Assembly: GCF_900100765.1 (NCBI RefSeq)
Contig: NZ_FNFO01000009.1
Location: forward strand, 1 to 64,000
DNA length: 64,000 bases
DNA from: Catalinimonas alkaloidigena
GTDB taxonomy: Bacteria > Bacteroidota > Bacteroidia > Cytophagales > Flexibacteraceae
Direction of reading: 5' to 3'
A program made the position numbers and the translations under genes. How positions within the stretch are numbered: the stretch's first letter is position 1; each line of letters opens with the position of its first letter. Shown here piece after piece: positions 54,024 to 62,200 of the stretch. The notes under the pieces are model-generated. The model worked only from the letters and a program-made list of their open reading frames with translations, did no database searches and had not been told where the DNA came from.

Positions 54024-54653
54024 ATGCACGAAAACGTAACGAACATTCTGCACAGCCTTCAATTCGAAGAACGACTGATCGAAGAGATGATGAAGGTAGG
54101 ACGCCTCAAAAAAGTCAAAGAAGGCGCGTATGTCATTGCCCCCGGTGGCCAGGCCCGCGAAATTCCGATGGTGATCGAAGGCACCCTGAAGGTGATGCGC
54201 CAGGCGCCCGACGCCGGCGAGCTGTTTCTCTACTACCTGGAGGGAGGCGAAACCTGTGCCATGTCGATCACCTGCTGCCTGGAGCACAAAAAGAGCGAGT
54301 TTAGCGCCATCGCCGAAGAAGACAGCCTCCTGTGGATGATCCCGGTACAGGAGTTGGACGGCTGGATTACCAAGTACGAGTCGTTCCGGAAGTTTGTGTT
54401 CCGCTCGTATCAGGCGCGCTTCGACGAACTGTTGCAAGCCATTGACGCGATGGCCTTTCTGAAACTGGACGAGCGGCTGTTCAAGTACCTGCTCGACAAA
54501 AAACAGGCGTCCGGTTCTTTCGTCATCCACAAAACCCACGAGCAGATTGCCAACGAACTCAACTCGTCGCGCGTGGTGATTTCCCGCCTGTTGAAACGAC
54601 TGGAACAGGAAGGGAAAATTGAGCAGCACCGCAACCGCATCGAAGTGCTCTGA
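54024..54653 (+). CDS. Crp/Fnr-family transcription regulator with cysteine-containing sensor domain
   Basis: The 209-residue protein has an N-terminal cyclic-nucleotide-binding-like barrel, a long dimer helix (about 110-140) and a C-terminal winged helix (HEQIANELNSSRVVISRLLK, from 170). The recognition helix ends S-R as in FNR but lacks FNR's glutamate. There are no N-terminal cysteines, so no FNR-type iron-sulfur cluster is expected. Instead three cysteines, C78, C84 and C85, lie in GETCAMSITCC, where cNMP contacts would be, which suggests thiol or persulfide sensing (inference). It is divergent from sqr and likely autoregulated. It is the only regulator gene in the sulfur island. Confidence 0.9.
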   Translation: MHENVTNILHSLQFEERLIEEMMKVGRLKKVKEGAYVIAPGGQAREIPMVIEGTLKVMRQAPDAGELFLYYLEGGETCAMSITCCLEHKKSEFSAIAEEDSLLWMIPVQELDGWITKYESFRKFVFRSYQARFDELLQAIDAMAFLKLDERLFKYLLDKKQASGSFVIHKTHEQIANELNSSRVVISRLLKRLEQEGKIEQHRNRIEVL

Positions 54654-54689
54654 CGCCTGACGCCCGCCAGGAGTCCTGTCCGCAGGCTG

Positions 54690-54734
54690 TGTGACCAAGG
54701 TTACACTCTTCCGCAAAGAGGCTGCCTACTTTTG
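54690..54734 (+). promoter_or_regulatory. Crp/Fnr-type operator and -7 box of the yeeE-tsdA operon
   Basis: TGTGA-CCAAGG-TTACA (54690-54705) is a near-perfect palindrome, extended by G and C on the outside. TACTTTTG (54727-54734) matches TAnnTTTG exactly and starts 29.5 bp from the operator centre. The ATG follows at 54761. Confidence 0.72.
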
Positions 54735-54760
54735 ATCTCAAATTGAAGCAGTTTATTCGT

Positions 54761-55336
54761 ATGGAGGAGATCGTAGCTTTTTTGAGTCAACCCTGGCCCT
54801 GGTATGTGGCCGGACCAGTGATTGCCCTGGTGATGGGGCTCCTGATTTATTTTGGAAATAACCTGGGCGTATCGGCCAATTTCAGAACCATTTGTGCCAT
54901 GACGGGCGGGGGCAAGAGCTGTAGTTTCTTTGCCTTTGAGTGGCGTCAGCAGGTGTGGAATCTGGTCTTTGCGGCCGGTGCCCTCGGCGGTGGGTTCATC
55001 GCACACCAGTACCTGATGCCAGACGCTGCCGTGCACATCAGCGAAGCGACCAAGCACGAGCTGGCCGCGTACGGCATTGCCGACGCCGGGCAAAACCTGC
55101 TGCCGCAGTCCATCTACAACTGGGAAACGCTGCTGAGCCTCAAGGGGCTCGTCATCATCGTGTTGGGCGGATTTCTGGTCGGGTTCGGTACGCGCTACGC
55201 GGGGGGATGCACTTCGGGGCACGCCATCAGCGGGTTGAGCGATCTGCAACTGCCTTCGCTCATTGCCGTCGCCGGTTTCTTTATCGGAGGCTTGCTGATG
55301 ACCTATCTGGTGCTGCCGTATCTGCTGGCACTTTGA
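54761..55336 (+). CDS. YeeE/YedE-like transporter half, N-terminal type
   Basis: The 191-residue membrane protein has about four or five helices and the conserved signature [14 protein letters not shown], with the cysteine that in YeeE/TsuA-type thiosulfate transporters contacts the substrate. A second conserved cysteine-bearing stretch, [14 protein letters not shown], lies near residue 45. Full-length YeeE is about 350 residues; here the function is split over this and the next gene. The ATG at 54761 is preferred over TTG 54743, which is too close to the promoter. Confidence 0.85.
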   Translation: MEEIVAFLSQPWPWYVAGPVIALVMGLLIYFGNNLGVSANFRTICAMTGGGKSCSFFAFEWRQQVWNLVFAAGALGGGFIAHQYLMPDAAVHISEATKHELAAYGIADAGQNLLPQSIYNWETLLSLKGLVIIVLGGFLVGFGTRYAGGCTSGHAISGLSDLQLPSLIAVAGFFIGGLLMTYLVLPYLLAL

Positions 55337-55382
55337 GTCGGCACGCGGCGCTATTCCCTCACACTCTTTTAGCACAATCAGT

Positions 55383-55799
55383 ATGATGAAATACCTTAAA
55401 TACCTGGCGGTCGGGCTGTTGTTCGGCATTACCCTGACCAAAGCAGAAATCATTTCCTGGTACCGGATTTACGAAATGTTTCGGTTCCAGTCGTTCCACA
55501 TGTACGGCGTCATCGGGTCGGCCATCGTGCTGGGCATTGTGTTCACACAGTGGATCAAACGCCGGCAGGTCAAGTCGCTCTACAGCCACCCCATTCACAT
55601 TGCGCCGAAGCAGTTCAGCGTGCCGCGTTACCTGATCGGCGGGACCATTTTTGGTCTGGGTTGGGCCATGACGGGCGCCTGCCCCGGCCCGATGTTCATC
55701 CTGGTCGGCAACGGCTTCGCCGTCATTCTGGTGGCCATTGCGGCTGCCGTTTTGGGGACGTACGTCTACGGCCTGGTGCGCGACAAATTACCCCATTAA
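55383..55799 (+). CDS. YeeE/YedE-like transporter half (DUF6691 type)
   Basis: The 138-residue membrane protein has four helices and the second YeeE-type motif GWAMTGACPGPMFILVG. It follows the first half by 46 bp. In many Bacteroidota this pair is found with a TSUP permease and MBL-rhodanese proteins, as here. The two halves probably form one channel-like transporter for thiosulfate or a related sulfur compound. Two start codons (55383, 55386) are possible. Confidence 0.85.
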   Translation: MMKYLKYLAVGLLFGITLTKAEIISWYRIYEMFRFQSFHMYGVIGSAIVLGIVFTQWIKRRQVKSLYSHPIHIAPKQFSVPRYLIGGTIFGLGWAMTGACPGPMFILVGNGFAVILVAIAAAVLGTYVYGLVRDKLPH

Positions 55800-55805
55800 T
55801 GCGCT

Positions 55806-56885
55806 ATGGAAGAGCTGGCAAAAAAAGCCCGGTTGCTGATGGGCATCGTAATGACCCTGGCGGGTGTGGTGGTCGTGTTGTTCGTCACGCTGATCGCCTA
55901 CCACCTGAATCCGGCGGCCTTTCGTGCCTCGCCCGTAGCTGAAAACGGATCGACTCCGGAAGCATCAGCGCCTGTGGCTACGGTTCCCACGGCGGCAGTA
56001 TGGCATCCGCGGTCGATAGAAACGGACCTGCCGGCGGGCGAACGGGGCAAACAAATCCGGTACGGCTACCAGCTGATTTCTGAAACGCCCCGGTGGCTCG
56101 GTCCCCATGCGGATGAGCCCGCTTTGCGGCTGGCTGGAAACGAATTGGCGTGTAAAAACTGCCACCTGGGAGCCGGTACCAAAGCCGGCGCGATTTCGTT
56201 CGTGGGGGTGGCGCAACGCTTTCCGCAGTTTCGCGGACGCGAGGGAAAAATGGGCACGCTGGAAGATCGCATCAACGGGTGCATGGAACGCAGCATGAAC
56301 GGCCAGGAACTCCCGACGCAGTCGGCAGAGATGCAAGCGATGGTGGCCTACATCCAATGGCTGAGCGAAGACGTGCCCGAAGCAAAGCTAGCCGAATACA
56401 AAGGCCTGCCGGCCTTCGAAATTCCGGCCATCAAAGCCGACACGGTGCAGGGCAAGGCGATCTACGAAGCGCAGTGCCAGGCGTGCCATGGTACGCACGG
56501 CGAAGGAATTCGCCAGCCGGGCGGCGGGGCCGGCTATCTGTATCCGCCGCTCTGGGGCGCGGATTCGTACAACCACGGAGCCGGGATGCGCCGTGTGCTG
56601 ACGGCGGCCCCGTTCATCAAAGCCAACATGCCGTTTGGGGTAAGCTGGGAAAATCCGCGCCTGACCGACGAGGAAGCGTTGCACGTGGCGGCCTACATCA
56701 ACCACTTTGAGCGACCCCACAAAGCCAACACGGCCGAAGACTTTCCGGATAAGAAACTGAAACCGGTTTCTACACCCTATGGTCCCTGGGAGGACCCCTT
56801 CCCGGCCGAACAACACCAGTACGGCCCATTCCCGCCCATCGTTGACTATTATCAGAAGACCTTTGCGCTCAAAAAGACCAATTAG
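55806..56885 (+). CDS. tsdA: Membrane-anchored dihaem thiosulfate dehydrogenase (TsdA-like)
   Basis: TsdA joins two thiosulfates to tetrathionate in the periplasm. The 359-residue protein has an N-terminal membrane anchor (about 10-32), and two c-type haem sites, CKNCH (116-120) and CQACH (224-228). Between them lies TLEDRINGCMERSMNG with C159, which matches the unusual cysteine haem ligand of TsdA. NMPFG (about 278) may give a distal ligand for haem 2. Known TsdA proteins are usually soluble, so the anchor may link it to a membrane electron acceptor. It follows the transporter halves by 6 bp and overlaps the porin gene. Confidence 0.88.
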   Translation: MEELAKKARLLMGIVMTLAGVVVVLFVTLIAYHLNPAAFRASPVAENGSTPEASAPVATVPTAAVWHPRSIETDLPAGERGKQIRYGYQLISETPRWLGPHADEPALRLAGNELACKNCHLGAGTKAGAISFVGVAQRFPQFRGREGKMGTLEDRINGCMERSMNGQELPTQSAEMQAMVAYIQWLSEDVPEAKLAEYKGLPAFEIPAIKADTVQGKAIYEAQCQACHGTHGEGIRQPGGGAGYLYPPLWGADSYNHGAGMRRVLTAAPFIKANMPFGVSWENPRLTDEEALHVAAYINHFERPHKANTAEDFPDKKLKPVSTPYGPWEDPFPAEQHQYGPFPPIVDYYQKTFALKKTN

Positions 56886-58227
56886 CCGGATCGGCCTGGC
56901 CCTCTTGTTAGGCGTGATGCTGCCGTGGACCGTGCACGCCCAGTCCGATTCGGTGCAGTCCCGGGGCGACGTCTCCGGGCAGTGGCGGACCTATTTTATG
57001 AGCACGCTGAATCAGGGCGACCTAAAGGATTTTGCGGCCCTGGCGACCGGAGGAAAGCTGAAGTACGTGCATCGGTGGGGCACCCATCTGGAAGCGGCGG
57101 CGGCTTTCTACACGGCGGTGAACCTGGGCATCAGTGACCCGACCGCCACCGACCCCGCCACCGGAAGGCCCAGCCGCTACGAAGCGGGCTTGTTCAACAT
57201 GCAGGACCTGTCGCAGCGCGAAGTGGCCTTGCTCGGCGAAGCCTACCTAACGCTACGGTACAACCGCCATGCGCTGACCCTCGGCCGCATGAAGCTGGTC
57301 TCGCCGCTGTTCAATCCGCAGGACGGACGCATGATTCCCACGTTGCTCCAGGGCCTTTGGTACGCCCAACGGCCCGACAAAGCCTTGGATCTGGGGGCAG
57401 GTGTGTTCACAAAAGTGGCTCCCCGCGGAACGGACCGGTTCTATGGCATCGGCGAAAGCATCGGGGTCTATCCGGCCGGGCGGAACCTGACCGGAGCGCC
57501 CAGCGACTACCCGATGCATACGCGGAGTAAGTTCCTGGCCATCGGCCATGCGCACTGGAAGCCGATGCCGCACGGCGAAGTGCACGTCTGGGACTACTGG
57601 GCCGACAACGTTTTTCATACGGTGTACCTGGAGCCGGCCTATACCGTCACCCTGGGCGAGCACGCCTGGCAACTGGCAGGGCAGTGGGTGCATCAGGATC
57701 GGGTGGGCGAGGGCGGCAATGCCGACCCAGTCCGGCGCTACTTCGCCTCCCGGACGGCCGACGTGTTCGGCGTGCAACTCCAGGTCAAAGGCACCACAAC
57801 CGTGCGGCTGGGCTACAACCGAATTACCGGTGCCGGGCAGTTCCTGTTTCCGCGCGAATGGGGGCGCGAAGGGCTGTATACATTCCAGAAACGCGAGCGG
57901 AGCGAAGGCAACGCTAATGCCGATGCGCTCGTGCTGACCCTGGACCGTACCTGGAAGGGGCAGGCCGGATCGCTACAGGGCATCGTGTCGGCGGGGCACC
58001 ACTGGCGGGCGTCGGTCACCGAGGCGGCAGCGAACAAATACGCTCAGCCCAGCTACACCCACCTCAACCTTGATCTGTTCTACACCCCGGCCGCACTCCG
58101 ACGGCTTCAAACCGAGCTGCTCTTGACCTACAAAATCGGGCAGGGGGACATTCCCGAAAATCCGGCTTTTGTGCTGAATAAAGTAGACATGGGGCTGATC
58201 AATCTGATCGTGAACTATACGTTTTGA
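56863..58227 (+). CDS. Outer-membrane porin-like beta-barrel protein
   Basis: This roughly 454-residue protein has a signal peptide (RIGLALLLGVMLPWTVHAQS), many alternating beta-strands and ends in LINLIVNYTF, an outer-membrane barrel C-terminus. Segments such as RYEAGLFNMQDLSQREVALLGEA resemble the OprD/porin group. There is no ATG at the signal peptide. The best start is a TTG at 56863, inside the end of tsdA (23-bp overlap); another TTG at 56842 and an ATG at 56779 are possible. Its place at the end of the transporter-tsdA operon suggests it lets thiosulfate or tetrathionate cross the outer membrane. Confidence 0.78.
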   Translation: MRSKRPISRIGLALLLGVMLPWTVHAQSDSVQSRGDVSGQWRTYFMSTLNQGDLKDFAALATGGKLKYVHRWGTHLEAAAAFYTAVNLGISDPTATDPATGRPSRYEAGLFNMQDLSQREVALLGEAYLTLRYNRHALTLGRMKLVSPLFNPQDGRMIPTLLQGLWYAQRPDKALDLGAGVFTKVAPRGTDRFYGIGESIGVYPAGRNLTGAPSDYPMHTRSKFLAIGHAHWKPMPHGEVHVWDYWADNVFHTVYLEPAYTVTLGEHAWQLAGQWVHQDRVGEGGNADPVRRYFASRTADVFGVQLQVKGTTTVRLGYNRITGAGQFLFPREWGREGLYTFQKRERSEGNANADALVLTLDRTWKGQAGSLQGIVSAGHHWRASVTEAAANKYAQPSYTHLNLDLFYTPAALRRLQTELLLTYKIGQGDIPENPAFVLNKVDMGLINLIVNYTF

Positions 58228-58273
58228 GGAGGCGGTATGCACCGCAGTTCCGTTGACGGAAGTCAGTCTCAGC

Positions 58274-58340
58274 GATGAGGCAAATCACCACGGTTGGTAA
58301 CGAGCGTTACAGCCCAACGGGCCTTTTTGGATGTACTTTG
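58274..58340 (+). promoter_or_regulatory. Tandem Crp/Fnr-type operators and -7 box of MBL-rhodanese gene
   Basis: GATGA-GGCAAA-TCACC (58274-58289) and GGTAA-CGAGCG-TTACA (58296-58311) are centred exactly 22 bp apart. The -7 box GTACTTTG (58333-58340) keeps TTTG at the same place and starts 29.5 bp from the second centre. The ATG is at 58367. Confidence 0.65.
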
Positions 58341-58366
58341 AGTCAGTAAATCAACGCATTACTGTC

Positions 58367-59773
58367 ATGAAAGTACAACAATTGTATACCGGATGCCTGG
58401 CAGAAGCTGCCTACTATATTTCGTCGGAGGGCGAAGCCGCCATCATCGATCCCTTGCGCGACCCGACCCCGTACCTGGAAATGGCCCGCGCCGACGGGGC
58501 CACCATCAAGTACGTTTTAGAGACGCACTTTCACGCGGACTTTGTGTCCGGGCACCTCGACCTGGCGAGGAAAACCGGCGCGCAAATCGTGTATGGCCCT
58601 ACGGCACTGCCCGATTTTGAGGCGCACGTCGCCACCGACGGCGAGGTGCTGCCGCTGGGCAAAGTCCAGATCAAAGTACTACACACACCCGGCCATACCC
58701 TGGAGTCGGTAACGTACCTGTTGCTCGACGAAGCGGGCCGCGAGGTCGCCATCTTTACGGGTGATACCCTCTTCATCGGCGACGTGGGACGCCCCGACCT
58801 GGCCGTAAAGACCGACCTGACGCGCGAAGATTTGGCGGGCCACCTCTACGACTCGCTGCGTCATAAAATCATGCCTTTGCCCGACGGCGTTATCGTCTAC
58901 CCGGGGCACGGGGCGGGTTCGGCCTGCGGCAAGAACATGAGCAAAGAAACCGTCGATACGCTGGGCCATCAGAAACAGGTCAACTACGCGCTGCAGGCCG
59001 ACCTGTCGCGCCGAGCGTTCATGGCTGCGGTTACGGCCGATCTGGTCGCGCCACCGCAGTACTTTCCGCAAAATGCCATGCTGAACCGCAAAGGATACGA
59101 CAGCCTGGAGAGCGTGCTGAAGAAAGGCTTGAACGCGCTGGACGTGGCGACCTTTGTGCGGCATCGTGCCCATTACGACACGCTGGTGCTCGACACCCGC
59201 AGCAAAGAAGCCTTTGCGCAGGCGCACATTCCCGGTTCCCTCTTTCTGGGCCTCGACGACAACTTCGCCTCCTGGGCGGGGGCGCTGATCCCCGACCTGC
59301 AACAACCGCTGGTCTTTATCGCGGACGCAGGACGGGAGGAAGAGGTGGTGACCCGTCTGTCGCGCGTCGGACACGACAATACGCTGGGCTACCTGAAAGG
59401 CGGCCTCGTTAGCTGGCAGAACGCCGGCTACGCCACGGATCGCATCGACGAAACAACCGCCGCCGCGTTTGCCCAGCACTACCACGAGGGCATGCAGTTG
59501 CTGGACGTCCGCAAGGCAAGCGAATACCAGTCGCAGCACGTGGCCGGGGCAAGGAACGTTCCGCTCGCTTCCATCTTCCAGTCCCTGACGCAACTCGACC
59601 CGTCCGCGACCTATTACCTCCACTGCCAGGGCGGGTACCGCTCCATGGTGGCCGCCTCGATCCTCCGAGCCAAATGCTTTGGCCACGTCGTCAACATCAC
59701 AGGCGGTTTTAACGCGCTGCGACAGACCGCCGTGCCGCTCACGGCCTACCACGAGCCGGTCACGCAGTTATAA
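58367..59773 (+). CDS. CstB-like persulfide dioxygenase / rhodanese fusion (copy 2)
   Basis: The 468-residue protein has an MBL domain with ETHFHADFVSGH, TPGHT and FTGDTL (iron ligands), then a rhodanese-like domain (VLDTRSKEAFAQAH) whose loop reads IADAGREEE with no cysteine, and a C-terminal rhodanese with YLHCQGGYRSM. It should oxidise a persulfide to sulfite and combine it with sulfane sulfur to thiosulfate, as shown for staphylococcal CstB. It is more distant from the other two copies. The ATG at 58367 starts the family N-terminus; earlier in-frame codons overlap the promoter. It has its own promoter and terminator. Confidence 0.88.
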   Translation: MKVQQLYTGCLAEAAYYISSEGEAAIIDPLRDPTPYLEMARADGATIKYVLETHFHADFVSGHLDLARKTGAQIVYGPTALPDFEAHVATDGEVLPLGKVQIKVLHTPGHTLESVTYLLLDEAGREVAIFTGDTLFIGDVGRPDLAVKTDLTREDLAGHLYDSLRHKIMPLPDGVIVYPGHGAGSACGKNMSKETVDTLGHQKQVNYALQADLSRRAFMAAVTADLVAPPQYFPQNAMLNRKGYDSLESVLKKGLNALDVATFVRHRAHYDTLVLDTRSKEAFAQAHIPGSLFLGLDDNFASWAGALIPDLQQPLVFIADAGREEEVVTRLSRVGHDNTLGYLKGGLVSWQNAGYATDRIDETTAAAFAQHYHEGMQLLDVRKASEYQSQHVAGARNVPLASIFQSLTQLDPSATYYLHCQGGYRSMVAASILRAKCFGHVVNITGGFNALRQTAVPLTAYHEPVTQL

Positions 59774-59796
59774 CTTGCCAATGCACCACCTTCCCG

Positions 59797-59832
59797 AAGC
59801 CTCCGTTGCAGACCGATGCGCGGGGGCTTTTT
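59797..59832 (+). terminator. Intrinsic terminator after MBL-rhodanese gene
   Basis: GCCTCCG (59799-59805) pairs with CGGGGGC (59821-59827, one G-U pair), followed by five T. It is just upstream of the next operator. Confidence 0.7.
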
Positions 59833-59853
59833 CGTGAATCGCAGCGCCACGTG

Positions 59854-59898
59854 TGTAACTTAAGTCACGCCACCCGGCAGGCGCACCCTCTACCTTTG
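59854..59898 (+). promoter_or_regulatory. Crp/Fnr-type operator and -7 box of TSUP gene
   Basis: TGTAA-CTTAAG-TCACG (59854-59869); TACCTTTG (59891-59898) matches the -7 consensus exactly and starts 29.5 bp from the operator centre. The ATG is at 59932. Confidence 0.72.
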
Positions 59899-59931
59899 TT
59901 GCTATACAAAACGTACTAAATACCTGAACTT

Positions 59932-60753
59932 ATGTCGCTACTTGAGATAACAGGCTACGTCGGGGCGGCGCTGATTGGCATTTCCTTAGGGCTGATCGGC
60001 AGCGGAGGTTCCATCCTGACCGTACCGGTGCTGGTGTACCTGATTCACGTCGAGCCGGTGCTGGCCACGGCCTACTCGCTCTTTGTGGTGGGCATCTCGG
60101 CACTGGTGGGGGGCATCAATTATGCCCGGAAGCACCTGGTCAGTTACAAAACCGCGCTGGTGTTTATGGTACCCGCCTTCGTGACGGTCTACCTGACGCG
60201 CCTGTGGTTGGTGCCCATGCTACCGGCTACGTGGCTCACGATCGGAAGCTTTGCGCTGACCAAGGATGTTGGCATCCTGGTGCTGTTCGCCTTGTTGATG
60301 CTATTCGCTTCCGTAGGCATGATCCGCAACGGCAAAAGTGCACAGACCGACACGACAGACGAGGCCCAGCCGCGTTTCAACTTCCCGATGATTTTGCTCG
60401 AAGGGGCGGTGGTCGGCGTGCTGACGGGGCTGGTGGGCGCAGGCGGAGGCTTTCTGATCATCCCGGCGCTGGTGTTGCTGGCGCGGTTGCCCATGAAAAT
60501 GGCCGTCGGTACCTCGCTGTTCATCATCGCCGCGAAATCGCTGATCGGGTTCCTCGGCGACATCCAGGCCGACCAGCCCATCGACTGGGGGTTTCTGCTG
60601 GTATTCTCGGCCATTGCGGCCTCCGGCATCTTTCTCGGCGGGTATCTGTCCAACTTCATCAACGGCAAAAAACTCCAGAAAAGCTTTGGGTGGTTTGTGC
60701 TGGCGATGGGCCTGTTCATGATCGTCAAGGAACTCTTCCTGCCGGGCGTGTAG
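59932..60753 (+). CDS. TSUP (TauE/SafE) family permease, likely sulfite or sulfur-compound exporter
   Basis: The 273-residue membrane protein has about eight helices in two halves, with the glycine-rich family repeats GISLGLIGSGGSILTVPVLVYL (first half, abbreviated here as GLIGSGGSILTVP) and GVLTGLVGAGGGFLIIPAL (second half). TSUP proteins move sulfite, sulfoacetate or related anions across the inner membrane. In this setting export of sulfite made by the persulfide dioxygenases is likely. It has its own promoter with a Crp/Fnr-type operator. Confidence 0.88.
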   Translation: MSLLEITGYVGAALIGISLGLIGSGGSILTVPVLVYLIHVEPVLATAYSLFVVGISALVGGINYARKHLVSYKTALVFMVPAFVTVYLTRLWLVPMLPATWLTIGSFALTKDVGILVLFALLMLFASVGMIRNGKSAQTDTTDEAQPRFNFPMILLEGAVVGVLTGLVGAGGGFLIIPALVLLARLPMKMAVGTSLFIIAAKSLIGFLGDIQADQPIDWGFLLVFSAIAASGIFLGGYLSNFINGKKLQKSFGWFVLAMGLFMIVKELFLPGV

Positions 60754-60798
60754 TGTAACTCGGGTTACAAACGCACCCCTTCCAAGCCCGTACTTTTG
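60754..60798 (+). promoter_or_regulatory. Crp/Fnr-type operator and -7 box of second MBL-rhodanese operon
   Basis: TGTAA-CTCGGG-TTACA (60754-60769) is the most symmetric site in the window and begins on the base right after the TSUP stop codon. TACTTTTG (60791-60798) starts 29.5 bp from its centre. The ATG is at 60847. Confidence 0.75.
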
Positions 60799-60846
60799 AA
60801 TAGTCGAATTGATAAAACAGAGTCTTCACTACAAATTCATAGCACC

Positions 60847-62187
60847 ATGAAAATAGAACAGATTTATGATAAAGCCCTGGCACACGGCTCGTATGCCATT
60901 GTCAGCGAAGGGCAGGTGGCCCTGGTAGATCCGGGTCGCGACCCGCAGCCCTACCTCGACTTTGCCGAAAAACACCACGGTACCATTGTGGCCGTGTTCG
61001 AGACCCACCCGCACGCCGACTTTGCCAGTAGCCACCTGGAGTTTCAGCAACGGTTCGGCGCCACCGTCTACATCAATCCGAAAGTCGGGGTGTCGTACCC
61101 CTTCCTTCCGCTGCAACACGGCGACGAAGTGCGCATCGGGAAGGTAACGTTCCGTGCCCTGTTTACACCCGGTCACTCGCCCGACCACAACGCCTACCTG
61201 TTGCTCGACGAAGCTGGCAAGCCACATGCGGTCTTCACCGGCGACTCGCTGTTTGTGGGCGACGTCGGACGACCCGATTTGCGCGAAGGCGCAGGCCACG
61301 TAAAGGCCAACCGCAAGGAGCTGGCCGGCATGATGTACGACACGGTCAACACCGTGTTTGCTCCCCTGCCCGACGACGTGCTGGTCTATCCGGCCCACGG
61401 CGCAGGGTCGCTCTGCGGCAAAAACATGAGCACCGAACTCTACAGCACCATCGGGCAGCAAAAGGAGGAAAACTGGGCGTTCCACGTTAAAGAGAAGCAG
61501 GCGTTTGTCGAGAGTTTCCTCGACGGGCAACCGTTCATTCCCAAGTACTTCCCCTACGACGTGGAGCTGAACCGCAAAGGGGCCGATCCGCTGGCCGAGA
61601 GCATTGAGCGGGTGCCGCGACTGGCTTCGGCCGAAGCCCTGGAAAAAGGGGTGCTGATTGTCGATACCCGAAATCAGGAGGCGTTCAAGGCGGGGCATCT
61701 GAACGGCGCACTCAACATCCAGAACAAAGAAGGCGATAAATTCGAAACGTGGCTGGGCGCGCTCGTAAGCCCGACCGAATCGTTTTACCTCGTTGCCGAA
61801 GACGAAGAGGCGCTGGCAGCCGCGATTGTCCGTGCGGCCAAAATCGGCTACGAAAAGCTGATCAAAGGAGCACTCGTCAACCCGGCACAGGCCCCGGTGA
61901 AAAGTGACCGCCTGGACCTGAACGAGTTCAAGGCGCATCCGGAGCGCTACACCATCGTGGACATTCGCAACCAGTCGGAAGTCGCGACCGGTAAGATTTT
62001 CGATAGCGCCGTGGAGATTCCGCTGCCGGAATTACGCGACCGCAGCGGCGAACTGGCGACCGACAAGCCCATTGTGGTGCACTGTGCCGGGGGGTATCGG
62101 TCGGCGGCCGGAGCCAGCATCCTGGAACGCAAGCTGGCCGGAGCCACGGTATACGATTTGAGTGAAGCAGTGAAAGAATTTAAATAA
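60847..62187 (+). CDS. CstB-like persulfide dioxygenase / rhodanese fusion (copy 3)
   Basis: The 446-residue protein has an MBL domain (ETHPHADFASSH, TPGHS, FTGDSL), a middle rhodanese-like domain without cysteine (VDTRNQEAFKAGH; loop LVAEDEEALA) and a C-terminal rhodanese with VHCAGGYRSA. It is very like the copy at 38494. A TTG at 60796 in the same frame is part of the -7 box, so the ATG at 60847 is the real start. A small rhodanese follows after 13 bp, with a good ribosome binding site. Confidence 0.88.
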   Translation: MKIEQIYDKALAHGSYAIVSEGQVALVDPGRDPQPYLDFAEKHHGTIVAVFETHPHADFASSHLEFQQRFGATVYINPKVGVSYPFLPLQHGDEVRIGKVTFRALFTPGHSPDHNAYLLLDEAGKPHAVFTGDSLFVGDVGRPDLREGAGHVKANRKELAGMMYDTVNTVFAPLPDDVLVYPAHGAGSLCGKNMSTELYSTIGQQKEENWAFHVKEKQAFVESFLDGQPFIPKYFPYDVELNRKGADPLAESIERVPRLASAEALEKGVLIVDTRNQEAFKAGHLNGALNIQNKEGDKFETWLGALVSPTESFYLVAEDEEALAAAIVRAAKIGYEKLIKGALVNPAQAPVKSDRLDLNEFKAHPERYTIVDIRNQSEVATGKIFDSAVEIPLPELRDRSGELATDKPIVVHCAGGYRSAAGASILERKLAGATVYDLSEAVKEFK

Positions 62188-62200
62188 GAAGGGAGGCAAT

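Noticed and set aside
58312-58328. Possible terminator GCCC-AAC-GGGC followed by T5 after the porin gene
   Set aside because: The stem is only four base pairs with a three-base loop, and it lies between operator and -7 box of the next gene.
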